This document shows, in pieces, positions 27,301 through 36,268 of a stretch of 64,000 nt of DNA; the first letter of the stretch is position 1; the number at the start of each line of letters is the position of its first letter. The translations under genes were made by a program, and so were the position numbers. Origin of the DNA: JACPYF01 sp947085525 (GTDB lineage Bacteria > Patescibacteriota > Saccharimonadia > Saccharimonadales > Saccharimonadaceae); the NCBI GenBank assembly GCA_947085525.1, contig CAMTWU010000001.1, forward strand, positions 1 to 64,000, written 5' to 3'. The notes beneath the pieces are model-generated. The model was not told the origin of the DNA, made no database searches, and saw nothing but the letters and a program-made list of their open reading frames with translations.

Positions 27301-29064
27301 CTATGGAGTGTTGTAGACTACGGCTGGTTCGGATGCCCAATTGATCACATCATAGTAACGATCAGTGGCGCTCACGAGCGAATCAGAATCGCTAATAGAA
27401 TATGTTCCCTCAGTTGTCGTGTAGTGCAAACTAGAACGATACAGAGCAACAGCCGGCACGTCCTCTACCCACCTTTTGGCAAAGTTAGCGTACTTGGTAT
27501 CACGCTGGGCAAAGTTTGGGCGTCCACGTGCAGTGATGAGAGTGTCGTCTGCATACGCTGAAACGTAGTCCGAGAAATTTAATCCTGAGCCTGTAGCCTG
27601 AGATGAATGCCAAAATGCATACCCGTCAGGGTCTCCGCCCATTGAGAGTTCATACACCAGTATGTCGTATGCCCGTGGTCGCAAAATAATTTGCTGTATC
27701 TGCTCTGGATCAATCAGCTGCGTTTCCATCTTGATACCTAACAGACGCCATTGTTCGGCTAGGAGTTTAGTGAGTTTTCGATAGTTAGTAGTATCGACTG
27801 CAACAACACGAAGTTCTAGGGGTTGTCCATCTTTACGACGAATACCATCACTGCCCTTTACCCATCCGCTCTCGTCGAGCGACTTGTTGGCAGCAGTAAA
27901 GTCATAGCCTAGCTGTGCAACTTGCATTGCCAGTGGTGTCTGATTATTAACAATCGGCCCCTCTAGTGGTTTTTTACCACCCAATTGGTTGCGCAGTTTT
28001 TGTCTATCTAACGCCAAGACCAGGGCTTTGCGAATATTTTTGTCTTTGAGTGTTGGGTTGTCCATACGCAGCAATGCAAACACACCGTTGTTTAATGTCA
28101 CGTCGACGCTCTTTAGTCCAGGTGCATCAACTCGAACACCACTGGCGGCGTTTACTTCTCTATGTTGGATACCTTTGACGAGATCTTCTCGGTTTCCGTA
28201 TACGTACAGTGAAAATTTAGATAACTTGCTGGGACCTGACCAATAATCATCATATCTAGTGAGTTGCAGCGCTTTTTTGTCTTTGCTAACATCAACTTGT
28301 TGTAGGTCAACATACTTGAATGGACCACTACCTATTGGTTTATTACGAAAGTTGTTTTCTTGTAATTGTTCTGGGGGTATTTTTCCTAGAATGTGTTCTG
28401 GCAAAATTGGGAAGGTGAGTGCTGATGCAAAAGGTCCGTAGCTAGTAGGTAGCGTAAAGACAACTTGCCGAGGCCCATTTGCAACCACTTGTATATTCTG
28501 CCAGCTAGAAAATTGCCTAGCGCCTGTTTGCGGATTTTGCATAGCACCAACAGTGAATGCAACGTCCTGAGCAGTAACTGGTTTTCCATCATGCCACTGG
28601 ATATCTGGTTTGAGGTTAATGGTGTAGACTTTGCCATTAGGACTTATTTCAACACTTTGTGCAATATCATTCTGTAGATGCCCGTTATTGTCATAGTTCA
28701 GCAAGCCTGAAAAGATCAATTTTGTTGCAGAAACCTCGGCGTCACTACTTGCAAAAAGCGGATTGAGGTTATCGAGTGGACCCAGTACTCCTTCCGCATA
28801 TGCGCTGCCATCAGCTGGCTGCTCAACGCTCACGTATTTTTGGTCAAATATAACCTGGGCAGCATTGAGGCCAATCAGCACAACCAATAGCAGTAGCCAC
28901 CCGAACAAATGACGTCGAATGTGCTGCAAGTTTTCTAGTCGTCCCAACAAAAACTTGTGGGCATGACGAGCGGTTGCTACTTCAACCTTTTTGGATTGCT
29001 TATCAATAGATTTGAGATCGATTTTCCTGAACTTGTGCCAAGGTTTTGATTTCTTTGGTTCCAT
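27301..29064 (-). CDS. ABC transporter substrate-binding protein, family 5 (peptide-type)
   Basis: 587 residues. Binds peptides or similar solutes outside the cell. The family 5 body is clear: LIFSGLLNYDNNGHLQNDIA, WHDGKPVTAQDVAFT (the WHDG signature), GSGPFKYV, and IRKALVLALDRQKL. It is anchored not by a lipobox but by a single N-terminal membrane helix (LFGWLLLLVVLIGLNAA) after a ~55-residue basic cytoplasmic stretch. No transporter permease or ATPase genes are adjacent. It lies 6 nt downstream of secG. Confidence 0.9.
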   Translation of the reverse strand: MEPKKSKPWHKFRKIDLKSIDKQSKKVEVATARHAHKFLLGRLENLQHIRRHLFGWLLLLVVLIGLNAAQVIFDQKYVSVEQPADGSAYAEGVLGPLDNLNPLFASSDAEVSATKLIFSGLLNYDNNGHLQNDIAQSVEISPNGKVYTINLKPDIQWHDGKPVTAQDVAFTVGAMQNPQTGARQFSSWQNIQVVANGPRQVVFTLPTSYGPFASALTFPILPEHILGKIPPEQLQENNFRNKPIGSGPFKYVDLQQVDVSKDKKALQLTRYDDYWSGPSKLSKFSLYVYGNREDLVKGIQHREVNAASGVRVDAPGLKSVDVTLNNGVFALLRMDNPTLKDKNIRKALVLALDRQKLRNQLGGKKPLEGPIVNNQTPLAMQVAQLGYDFTAANKSLDESGWVKGSDGIRRKDGQPLELRVVAVDTTNYRKLTKLLAEQWRLLGIKMETQLIDPEQIQQIILRPRAYDILVYELSMGGDPDGYAFWHSSQATGSGLNFSDYVSAYADDTLITARGRPNFAQRDTKYANFAKRWVEDVPAVALYRSSLHYTTTEGTYSISDSDSLVSATDRYYDVINWASEPAVVYNTP

Positions 29065-29070
29065 ATAACT

Positions 29071-29295
29071 TTATGCGAGTAGTAGTCCGGCTAGTAATGA
29101 ACCAACAAAAATAACCGCCAAGATTACAGTTGCCTCATACAAACTCTTGTCGGTACCACGACGTGTTGTATACAGTTCACCAGAACTACCAAATCCCGCC
29201 CCTAACGAAGCACCTCTTTGTTGCAATAGTATACATACCACCATCAACGTCGAGGAGATCATCATTGTTAATTGTAAAATCGCATCAATACTCAT
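29071..29295 (-). CDS. secG: Protein translocase subunit SecG
   Basis: 74 residues from ATG 29295. Two membrane helices flanking the conserved LLQQRGASLGAGFGSSGE loop, the SecG signature. Part of SecYEG export. A TATAAT box lies 11 nt before the ATG, so its leader should be only about 4-5 nt. It probably heads the transcript for the substrate-binding protein. Confidence 0.92.
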   Translation of the reverse strand: MSIDAILQLTMMISSTLMVVCILLQQRGASLGAGFGSSGELYTTRRGTDKSLYEATVILAVIFVGSLLAGLLLA

Positions 29296-29306
29296 AACTA
29301 TGTTCA

Positions 29307-29315
29307 ATTATATCA
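29307..29315 (-). promoter_or_regulatory. Extended -10 promoter for secG
   Basis: TGA-TATAAT on the minus strand ending 11 nt before the secG ATG. No -35 match. Predicts a near-leaderless mRNA. Confidence 0.7.
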
Positions 29316-29702
29316 CGCTTGCCTATGCGAGGAGCTAGTTTGACGAACATCCAAGAGACTGGAGATCAAGTAATTGATGAGGCTCAAAACAATTCCCGCC
29401 AATATTGCTTGCCACAAGCTCATGTTGAGACTCGGTACCAGCAGTAGCGCTATCCACAGCAGCAAGCCATTGACGACCAGCATGAATAGACCTAGCGTCA
29501 GTACAATTGCAGGCAAGCTGAGGATCGTCACAATTGGCTTTAAAAAAGAGTTCACAACAGAAAACGCCAAACCAGCGCCAATATATGTCCAGATAGTTGG
29601 TTGAGTACCTGGTTCAATACCGCCTAGTAACTGTACGGCTAACCATATACCAAAGCTAGTTGCCAGCCAACGAATGGCAAAAATTGAAAGTTGTTTTCTC
29701 AT
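29313..29702 (-). CDS. Phage holin family IV-like membrane protein
   Basis: 129 residues, four membrane helices, in the COG1950-type pattern (FAIRWLATSFGIWLAVQLL, IGAGLAFSVVNSFLKPIV, LTLGLFMLVVNGLLLW, AILAGIVLSLINYLIS). The Asn-Ser-hydrophobic-Lys-Pro motif (NSFLKPI) is diagnostic. Function unknown; the holin name is by family only. It is followed by secG, whose promoter overlaps its 3' end. Confidence 0.85.
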   Translation of the reverse strand: MRKQLSIFAIRWLATSFGIWLAVQLLGGIEPGTQPTIWTYIGAGLAFSVVNSFLKPIVTILSLPAIVLTLGLFMLVVNGLLLWIALLLVPSLNMSLWQAILAGIVLSLINYLISSLLDVRQTSSSHRQA

Positions 29703-29707
29703 TTCAG

Positions 29708-30913
29708 TTAGTATACCAAATCTTTTGAAATACGCGCGCTCAGGTTTGTGTGACCTTTTTTGGTGATCAAAATATCATCTTCTATCCGCACACCTATACC
29801 CTCGTCTGGAATATATATCCCCGGCTCTATCGTCAGCACCATTCCCTCCTGCAAACTGTCATATCCTAGCGATTCATGTATATCAACACCGAGTCCATGG
29901 CCAATAGCATGGGGAAAATAACGGGGGAGTTTTGTCAATGGATCGTCGCCAGCAAGTCGTAAACTTTCTATTGTTGTAGACATCTCTTTTTCAACTATAT
30001 GTTGTAAATCTTGCAATGATAGGGTAGGGCGGAGTGATGAAATGATATTCTTTTGTGCGGTTAACACTGCGTTGTACACTTCGTCCATACGCTTGGTCGG
30101 AGCACCGATGCTATACGTTCTGGTGATGTCTGCGCTGTAACTTCCTATCTTTGCGCCTACGTCGATTAGTAGTGGCTTCCCTTTTTGTAGTTTTGCTTCA
30201 TTCTTGCCGTAGTGTAATGTGCAGGCATTTTTGCCATTTGCCACTATCGGGTCATAGCCGTGACGGGCTGCAGATTGATTGAAAGTATGCGTGATATCGG
30301 CTTCGACCTCATATTCGTATTTGTACGACGACAAGTTATCCTGCACGCGATCAAATGCTTTTTTGGTTACTGCAATTGCTTTCTTGATTTCAGTGATTTC
30401 TGCAGGTTGTTTAATCGCCCGCATACGTGTCAGCTCGCGCCGACAATCTAATACTTTTTGAAAGTTTCTATCTAAAAGCTCTGTCATTTTTGCTTGTGCG
30501 GGATTAGCTACAAAACCATAGCGCTTTATCCCAACTGGCTGGGTCAATGTGTACACCAGGTCGTGTGAGCGCTTCAGTTGTCGCAGTAGCGTCAACATAT
30601 CATCTTTGGATATAACTTCCTGTATACCACTGATCGCCTTGGCTTGTTTGTCTGACAGCTGTCCATTGAACGTCACGAGATGTGGATCAGTATCTGGCCT
30701 TACGAGCCAGCTCTTACCCCTAGTTCCATCAAATATCATATGCCAGTCGGCTTCCTGTATACCTGTCAGATACCAAAAGTTCGCTTCTTGCTCAAATGCA
30801 TATGCATCATCTGGTGTACGTTGCATTTTGCTAAACGCCGTCAACACTATCAATCCACCCTTTAACTCCTGGCCAAGTTTTTTGCGATTTTCAGTAAAAA
30901 ATCCTGCTTTCAT
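29708..30913 (-). CDS. Xaa-Pro aminopeptidase (M24)
   Basis: 401 residues. Dimetal peptidase removing N-terminal residues before proline. An N-terminal creatinase-like domain, then the M24 pita-bread domain with the five ligands: D in LLIDVGAKIG, D in YSADITRTYS, H in HAIGHGLGVDIHE, E in VLTIEPGIYIP, E in GVRIEDDILIT. It lies 19 nt downstream of uvrC. Confidence 0.94.
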   Translation of the reverse strand: MKAGFFTENRKKLGQELKGGLIVLTAFSKMQRTPDDAYAFEQEANFWYLTGIQEADWHMIFDGTRGKSWLVRPDTDPHLVTFNGQLSDKQAKAISGIQEVISKDDMLTLLRQLKRSHDLVYTLTQPVGIKRYGFVANPAQAKMTELLDRNFQKVLDCRRELTRMRAIKQPAEITEIKKAIAVTKKAFDRVQDNLSSYKYEYEVEADITHTFNQSAARHGYDPIVANGKNACTLHYGKNEAKLQKGKPLLIDVGAKIGSYSADITRTYSIGAPTKRMDEVYNAVLTAQKNIISSLRPTLSLQDLQHIVEKEMSTTIESLRLAGDDPLTKLPRYFPHAIGHGLGVDIHESLGYDSLQEGMVLTIEPGIYIPDEGIGVRIEDDILITKKGHTNLSARISKDLVY

Positions 30914-30932
30914 ATCTCATATCCTAGCATGT

Positions 30933-32381
30933 TTATTTTATTAATTTTGCTTTTGTGGGTCCGATAATTGCTGCAATTTCGTCCTGACTCGCTGCTTGTA
31001 CGGCGCGTAAACTACCAAATTTTTTGATCAATTTTACTCTAGTCTTTGGCCCTATACCCGGTATTTCCTCTAGCAGATTGGCGGTTTGTTTCTTGCGCTT
31101 GAGGTGTGTGTGGTAGCTGACAGCAAAACGGTGTGATTCATCACGTAGGCGTTGTAGTAGCTTTACAACATGGGAATTTTTGTCCAACAATATCATCGCA
31201 AAATCATCACTTTCCTGAGATATTGGCGACATTGTCGCAATTTGTACATTTGACCGTGTTTTATGTATGACGATTTCTTCTTCACGCTTGGCCAGTCCAA
31301 TTGTTGGAATCGTCAGGTTTTTTTCTTCTAGTATCTTTAGCGCAGCGTCGAGCTGTCCTTTACCTCCATCGATCAGCAGCAGATCTGGTAATGCCCAGTC
31401 GTGTCGGCCAGAAAACCGACGACTCAGCGCTTCGTTCATATGCGCAAAGTCATTATTGCCAGGAATATGTAGTTTAAATTTTCGGTATTCAGCTTTGTCG
31501 GCTAGCCCGTTTGTCGCTACCACCATACTAGCTACGTTATTTGTACCGCTCATATGTGAAATATCGTAGCCTTCGATACGTTTTGGTAGCTCTGACAAAC
31601 CTAATAGCGCTCGTAGATCTACGAGCGCTTGGTCTTTGCTCATGTCTAAAAATTCATCTCGTCCGAATACAATCTGTCGTTGCAACTCGCCTAGATTACG
31701 TATACTGTTTCGAAGTTTTGCTGCAGCTTCAAAGTCTTTTACTTTAGCTGCGGCTTTCATGTCTCTTTCTAATTCTCGAATCAACTTTTTGCGCTCACCT
31801 TTTAAATAACGGGTTAGTTTGCGTAAATTTTTTCGATACTCTGTCAGTGATCCGCCAGCTTCAAGTCCTGGCGTGAGTCCTAAATTAAAATTAAGATCAG
31901 CTTTTTTGGGTAAATTGGACGAGGTGTAGTACGGAAATACTTTTCGCAGTAATCGCAAAGCTTTTCGTACTGCCCAACCATTATAGTAAGGCCCATAATA
32001 CTCTGCGCCGTCATCACTAGGTTGGCGTGTGGTCGTCACACACGGCACATCATCACGCATATTAATACGAACAAAAATTTGGCTTTTGTCATCACGTAGC
32101 AACACATTATAGCGAGGCTTGTAGCGTTTGATCATTTCGGACTCTAGAAACAATGCATCAATCTCACTTTCGGTTTCAGTCCAATCTGTCATGTCTATTT
32201 CAGCAACCAAAGCCTGAGTTTTGATATCTTTGTCAGCAATATTTTGAAAATATTGTCGCACGCGACTTTTCAACACGGCGGCCTTGCCCACATATATCAC
32301 TTCCCCACTCGCGGACTTGTGAAAATATACACCAGCAGAGCGTGGTAATGTTTTTAACTTTTCTTTTAACTTCTTGTTCAT
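30933..32381 (-). CDS. uvrC: UvrC excinuclease subunit, compact form
   Basis: 482 residues against ~600 in most bacteria. Makes both incisions in nucleotide excision repair. Present: GIY-YIG nuclease (AGVYFHKSASGEVIYVGKA, residues ~16-34), UVR motif (MKAAAKVKDFEAAAKLRNSI), RNase H-like nuclease (RIEGYDISHMSGTNNVASMV and LLLIDGGKGQLDAAL, with catalytic Asps), then two HhH motifs (LEEIPGIGPKTRVKLIKKFG). The missing length comes from the segment between the GIY-YIG/UVR part and the RNase H domain. A TATAAT box 8 nt before the ATG implies a leaderless mRNA. Confidence 0.95.
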   Translation of the reverse strand: MNKKLKEKLKTLPRSAGVYFHKSASGEVIYVGKAAVLKSRVRQYFQNIADKDIKTQALVAEIDMTDWTETESEIDALFLESEMIKRYKPRYNVLLRDDKSQIFVRINMRDDVPCVTTTRQPSDDGAEYYGPYYNGWAVRKALRLLRKVFPYYTSSNLPKKADLNFNLGLTPGLEAGGSLTEYRKNLRKLTRYLKGERKKLIRELERDMKAAAKVKDFEAAAKLRNSIRNLGELQRQIVFGRDEFLDMSKDQALVDLRALLGLSELPKRIEGYDISHMSGTNNVASMVVATNGLADKAEYRKFKLHIPGNNDFAHMNEALSRRFSGRHDWALPDLLLIDGGKGQLDAALKILEEKNLTIPTIGLAKREEEIVIHKTRSNVQIATMSPISQESDDFAMILLDKNSHVVKLLQRLRDESHRFAVSYHTHLKRKKQTANLLEEIPGIGPKTRVKLIKKFGSLRAVQAASQDEIAAIIGPTKAKLIK

Positions 32382-32389
32382 TACAATCT

Positions 32390-32395
32390 ATTATA
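32390..32395 (-). promoter_or_regulatory. -10 box for uvrC (leaderless)
   Basis: TATAAT on the minus strand, 8 nt before the uvrC ATG, with no Shine-Dalgarno in the gap. Confidence 0.65.
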
Positions 32396-32487
32396 CTCGT
32401 ATGTTATATATTTACATTGTAATTTTGTACATTTTATTTTAAAATAAACACATTGTTTTACTTAACCTATCAAAGGAAGTGATGGCA

Positions 32488-33417
32488 ATGTACATCTACA
32501 TCATCGTCTTCGTCCTTATATCGCTTCTGGCGATCTGGAGCGTGTGGCGTATATACAAATCCTTCAAAAATCGTTCTGAACTTCGTATGAAGCAAGAACT
32601 CAAACAACAAGATCACGAAAAAGGATTGAAAAAAGTCAATGCCTGGTGTGAAAAAATTGAAAAATCAGGAACTGACACTGAAATCAAGGAGATTGGAAGT
32701 TGCCCGTGGGAATTGCGCTATTGGGAAGGAACTCGTCTCGATGCAGCTCGTAAGCGATACAACGATGCGTTGAGTCGATTGAGCGCACGCTCAAAGGCAG
32801 CTGAACTTCTCGAGGCAACTAAGACTAGTGATCTTGTAGCAAAAATGCGTGCCTGGATGGCTTTGGTACACGAAAGCCACCAAAGTATACTGCGGTATGT
32901 CGGAATAGACCTTTTGGAAAGAAGGTTTCATTTCCGGTCGTCTTTCCTGGAAGTTCTAAAGCAAGCAACTACAGGGAATCGGGACGCCTTTCTTTCGCTT
33001 CGTTCGGTCTTGGCTGATGAGATGAAGCGTGAAATGGAGAGGTGGCCGAGTGATTACAAATCGCCTGTGTTCTATCCCAGTAATTGGGATGACTTGGTCA
33101 CAGAGCACATCGAAAATCCGGCTTTGGGTGAATTTGCGGGCATCAACACCGAACCAGAACCTGGAGAGATCCGGCTTTTGGCGGCAGAGGCACTTCGCAC
33201 ACAATCGCTCAAGAATGCAAAGATCGTGCTTGCATTCTGTTCAATCAAGGATGAGGTTCGCGGCGATTACAGCCATTCTGGTGGACGTAGCAAACAAATC
33301 GTTTGGCCCTATCACAGTGAGATAGGTGACGTATTGCTTGCCGAACTCGCCAAGATGGTTGATCAGATCCATCAAGAAAAGGGGCTTTGCGCACAACTCG
33401 AAGAAGAAACAATGTAG
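32488..33417 (+). CDS. Membrane-anchored helical protein, function unknown
   Basis: 309 residues from ATG 32488. AAGGAAG lies 8 nt upstream of this start; an ATG at 32482 is too close. One N-terminal membrane helix (YIIVFVLISLLAIWSVWRI), then a long charged helical, Trp-rich cytoplasmic-type domain of ~270 residues. No family recognised. Codon and base composition are richer in G and C than flanking genes, suggesting recent acquisition. It is an isolated plus-strand gene with its own terminators. Confidence 0.8.
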   Translation: MYIYIIVFVLISLLAIWSVWRIYKSFKNRSELRMKQELKQQDHEKGLKKVNAWCEKIEKSGTDTEIKEIGSCPWELRYWEGTRLDAARKRYNDALSRLSARSKAAELLEATKTSDLVAKMRAWMALVHESHQSILRYVGIDLLERRFHFRSSFLEVLKQATTGNRDAFLSLRSVLADEMKREMERWPSDYKSPVFYPSNWDDLVTEHIENPALGEFAGINTEPEPGEIRLLAAEALRTQSLKNAKIVLAFCSIKDEVRGDYSHSGGRSKQIVWPYHSEIGDVLLAELAKMVDQIHQEKGLCAQLEEETM

Positions 33418-33423
33418 AAAAAC

Positions 33424-33459
33424 GTAACGGTGGGATGAAGACATTCATCCCACCGTTAC
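33424..33459 (+). terminator. Long perfect hairpin after the membrane-anchored gene
   Basis: A 15-bp perfect stem (33424-33438 with 33445-33459) seven bases after the stop codon. No T-run follows immediately, so it may protect the 3' end instead of terminating by itself. Confidence 0.7.
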
Positions 33460-33472
33460 TAAATAACATTTT

Positions 33473-33501
33473 AGCACCACATAAAGGTGCTTTTTAATTT
33501 T
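33473..33501 (+). terminator. Rho-independent terminator
   Basis: AGCACC (33473-33478) pairs with GGTGCT (33486-33491), followed by TTTTAATTTTT. It overlaps the end of the convergent DUF1697 gene. Confidence 0.75.
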
Positions 33502-33904
33502 TCATAATTTCTAATAGCTTCTTAGAAGTATTCCAATTACGTATCGTCATTTTTTTATACGAGAGTTTGCTGGCTAATTTCCCTGACGTTGTTTTACCAA
33601 AAGACATAAATAATAAATTGTATTTCCAACCTTTTGGTACACTTTTGATGATCTTTCTGTATGATTTCTCATCAATAACAACTACACGAACCGGAAATAG
33701 AAATGTTTTCTCTATTTCTGATTCAATCTTGTTCGCGAGTTTTAGCTTGTTTGTCATTGAGCTAGTAAATATTACATTGCCACTATTTATATATGTTCGA
33801 ACATCATCGAGACCTATATTTTCAAAGCACTTTTTGAGCTCTGACATTTTGATCAGTGAATTGCCACCAACATTTATCCCACGAAGCAACGCAATGTATT
33901 TCAT
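33494..33904 (-). CDS. DUF1697 family protein, short form
   Basis: 136 residues; most DUF1697 proteins have about 180. The N-terminal signature [20 protein letters not shown] and the [12 protein letters not shown] segment are clear. The C-terminal part is reduced, with a short [16 protein letters not shown] region. Biochemical role unknown. ATG overlaps the trhO stop by 4 nt (33901-33904), so the two are coupled. Confidence 0.85.
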   Translation of the reverse strand: MKYIALLRGINVGGNSLIKMSELKKCFENIGLDDVRTYINSGNVIFTSSMTNKLKLANKIESEIEKTFLFPVRVVVIDEKSYRKIIKSVPKGWKYNLLFMSFGKTTSGKLASKLSYKKMTIRNWNTSKKLLEIMKN

Positions 33905-34800
33905 GCAGTAGCACCGATTTTAGATTTGTTCCGACAATTTTCAGTATGGAATAGTTTAGACTCGTCTGTTTTGCAGTTTTCGCATATCAATACCAAATCA
34001 TTGCAGGCAACCCAAGCGCAGTTTTCGTAGTTACTGGTTTTTCCCTGACAGTGTACACATATACCAATAGTCTTTGCATGGTCGCTAAATTCAACTTTTA
34101 TACGATCATCAAAAACCCGCAGACTACCTTCCCATAAGCCATCGTCGCCATAGGCTTCGCCGTATTTTACTATGCCACCATCTATTTGGTAGACTTCATT
34201 AAACCCACGGTTTTTCATTAAACTTGATAATACTTCACAGCGTATTCCACCCGTACAATATGTCACAACTGGCTTGTCTTTGATGTCGTCATATTTACCG
34301 CTGTCTAGCTCGCTGATAAAATCGTGCGTTGTGTTGGTGTCCGGCACAATTGCATCTTTGAATTTACCAATAGCTGCTTCGTGAGCATTACGCCCATCAA
34401 AGAAAACAATGTCATCACGTTCCTGCATTAGTTTATGTAACGCTTTTGGTTTCAGGTGCTTGCCACCGCCAACAACTCCATTTTCATCAACCCGCAATTC
34501 GTCTGAGGCATTAAAGGCAACCAGCTCGTCACGGACTTTGACGCTCATTCGCGGAAAATCCTCACGGCAACCTTCACTCCACTTGAAAACTGTTTTTTTG
34601 AAAACTTCGAATTGTTTGGTTGCTTTGATATATTTTTTTAGATCGCTCATGTCACCACCAACCGTTCCGTTGATACCGTGGGGTGAAATCAGTATTCGCC
34701 CGTGTAAATTCAAGCTATCGGTCAATGTCTTTTGCCATAGCATCACTGCAGCTGGGTCTTTGATTGGTGTGAACTTGTAATAGAGTAAGATCTTTTGCAC
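33901..34800 (-). CDS. trhO: tRNA uridine(34) hydroxylase TrhO (rhodanese family)
   Basis: 299 residues. Catalyses oxygen-dependent 5-hydroxylation of wobble uridine in some tRNAs. N-terminal acylphosphatase-like domain ([27 protein letters not shown]), then a rhodanese domain with the active Cys in [11 protein letters not shown] near residue 190. A C-terminal Cys-rich tail ([23 protein letters not shown]) resembles a zinc-binding end. Downstream of rplY. Confidence 0.92.
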   Translation of the reverse strand: MQKILLYYKFTPIKDPAAVMLWQKTLTDSLNLHGRILISPHGINGTVGGDMSDLKKYIKATKQFEVFKKTVFKWSEGCREDFPRMSVKVRDELVAFNASDELRVDENGVVGGGKHLKPKALHKLMQERDDIVFFDGRNAHEAAIGKFKDAIVPDTNTTHDFISELDSGKYDDIKDKPVVTYCTGGIRCEVLSSLMKNRGFNEVYQIDGGIVKYGEAYGDDGLWEGSLRVFDDRIKVEFSDHAKTIGICVHCQGKTSNYENCAWVACNDLVLICENCKTDESKLFHTENCRNKSKIGATA

Positions 34801-34818
34801 TAACCGTTCCTAATTAAA

Positions 34819-35529
34819 CTATTTTTCTTCTGATTTAGATCCAGAATCACCATCGGCTTTTTCGCCATCTGTTGATTCTTCGCCTTCTACAGCTTCGCCA
34901 TTTTCAGATTCTACTTCAGACTCATCTTCGGCATCACCACCCGCAGCTTCGTTAGCAGCAGCAAGAGCGCTTGGTTCGTAAACACTGGCAATAGTGATGT
35001 CCGTATTCTCTTCAGCCAGTTCTACTCCGCTAGGAATTTTCAGATCAGCAATCGTCACACCTTGACCAGGTTCTTCGAGATCCAGAATAGAAACTTCCAA
35101 CGCATCTGGTAGGTCTTTTGGTAGAGCACGAACAACTAATGTTTCGAGGGTTTGTAGTACAACCAAGCCTGCACGTTCGGCAGCACTCTCGCCTACGCCA
35201 ACTAATTTCACAGGTATGCTAGTCTCTACCTTGTCGCCAGCACGAACGGCGTGGAACGAGACGTGGTTTAGTTTATGCCGCACTGGGTCAATTTCAATGT
35301 GTTTGATTAGTCCTAATTTTTTGTCACCATCAATAACCAAATCAATCATGTGGTGTTTACCAGCTTTTGCAACAACCTTTTGGATTGCTACTTCTGGTGC
35401 TTGGACACTAATAGCATTAAAGCCGTGCCCGTAAACTACGCCGGGTGTTTGACCTTCTTTACGTAAACCTGCAACTTTTTTGCCGGTTGCGGTACGTTTT
35501 GTCAAAGTTAAAGTAATACTGTCGCTCAT
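34819..35529 (-). CDS. rplY: 50S ribosomal protein L25/Ctc
   Basis: 236 residues. Binds 5S rRNA. The N-terminal L25 domain (KRTATGKKVAGLRKEG, VVYGHGF) is followed by the TL5-type C-terminal domain (VKLVGVGESAAERAGL, LPDALEVSILDLEEPGQ), then a long acidic Glu/Ser tail of ~50 residues. AAGGAGA sits 10 nt before the ATG, and an extended -10 is shared with the divergent dedA promoter. Confidence 0.93.
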   Translation of the reverse strand: MSDSITLTLTKRTATGKKVAGLRKEGQTPGVVYGHGFNAISVQAPEVAIQKVVAKAGKHHMIDLVIDGDKKLGLIKHIEIDPVRHKLNHVSFHAVRAGDKVETSIPVKLVGVGESAAERAGLVVLQTLETLVVRALPKDLPDALEVSILDLEEPGQGVTIADLKIPSGVELAEENTDITIASVYEPSALAAANEAAGGDAEDESEVESENGEAVEGEESTDGEKADGDSGSKSEEK

Positions 35530-35563
35530 AATATTTTAGAATTCTCCTTTTTCAACTTCTATC

Positions 35564-35581
35564 ATTATACCATGGTATGAT
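35564..35581. promoter_or_regulatory. Palindromic bidirectional promoter between rplY and dedA
   Basis: An 18-bp palindrome with one mismatch pair around CCATGG. Read leftward it gives TGG-TATAAT for rplY, and rightward TGG-TATGAT for dedA. Both are extended -10 boxes, and each uses the TGG half of the centre. Confidence 0.75.
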
Positions 35582-35589
35582 AGTCACAT

Positions 35590-36258
35590 ATGATTCCCGG
35601 TATGGACTTAGTAGACTTTATCACTTGGGCTGGCGTCTTTGGCGTCGCTCTGGTTGTATTTGCTGAAACAGGATTGTTGGTTGGATTTTTACTACCCGGC
35701 GATAGTCTGTTGATTACAGCAGGGCTACTGACTCACCAAAATGTACTAAACATAGATATACATATATTTGTAATTATCTTGTTTATTGCAGCATTTTTAG
35801 GAAATAACACTGGTTATTTGTTTGGCAAACATGTTGGACGTAAATTATTTGATCGTGAAGATTCACCAATTTTCCACAAAGCAAACCTAGAAAAAGCCGA
35901 GGCATTTTACGAAAAATATGGTTCACGATCAGTGATATTGGCTTGTTTCGTGCCATTTGCCAGAACATTCGTACCGATACTATCTGGTATTACCAAAATG
36001 TCTCATGCTCGTTTCATGGCCTTTAATACAATCGGCATTTTATTATGGGCGGTCGGTCTGACATATCTAGGATATTATGCAGGTGCATGGCTAGAAGCTC
36101 GGGGTATTGATGTTGATCACTACTTGCTACCATTCATCGCGTTGATTATTTTGTTTTCAGTAGCCCCACCGCTATATCATATCCTCAAGGACAAAGACCG
36201 ACGACAAGCAGTCAAAACGACAATCAAACAAACAGCTACTCGTAAAAGAAAAAAATGA
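35590..36258 (+). CDS. DedA family membrane protein
   Basis: 222 residues. DedA proteins are implicated in undecaprenyl phosphate or phospholipid flipping and membrane homeostasis. The diagnostic segments are FAETGLLVGFLLPGDSLLITAG, GNNTGYLFGKHVG and the FVPFARTFVPILSG Arg-containing motif. Five to six membrane helices, and a basic C-terminal tail. A TATGAT -10 box lies 8 nt before the ATG without a Shine-Dalgarno, so the mRNA should be leaderless or nearly so. Confidence 0.93.
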   Translation: MIPGMDLVDFITWAGVFGVALVVFAETGLLVGFLLPGDSLLITAGLLTHQNVLNIDIHIFVIILFIAAFLGNNTGYLFGKHVGRKLFDREDSPIFHKANLEKAEAFYEKYGSRSVILACFVPFARTFVPILSGITKMSHARFMAFNTIGILLWAVGLTYLGYYAGAWLEARGIDVDHYLLPFIALIILFSVAPPLYHILKDKDRRQAVKTTIKQTATRKRKK

Positions 36259-36268
36259 TTTCTACTAA

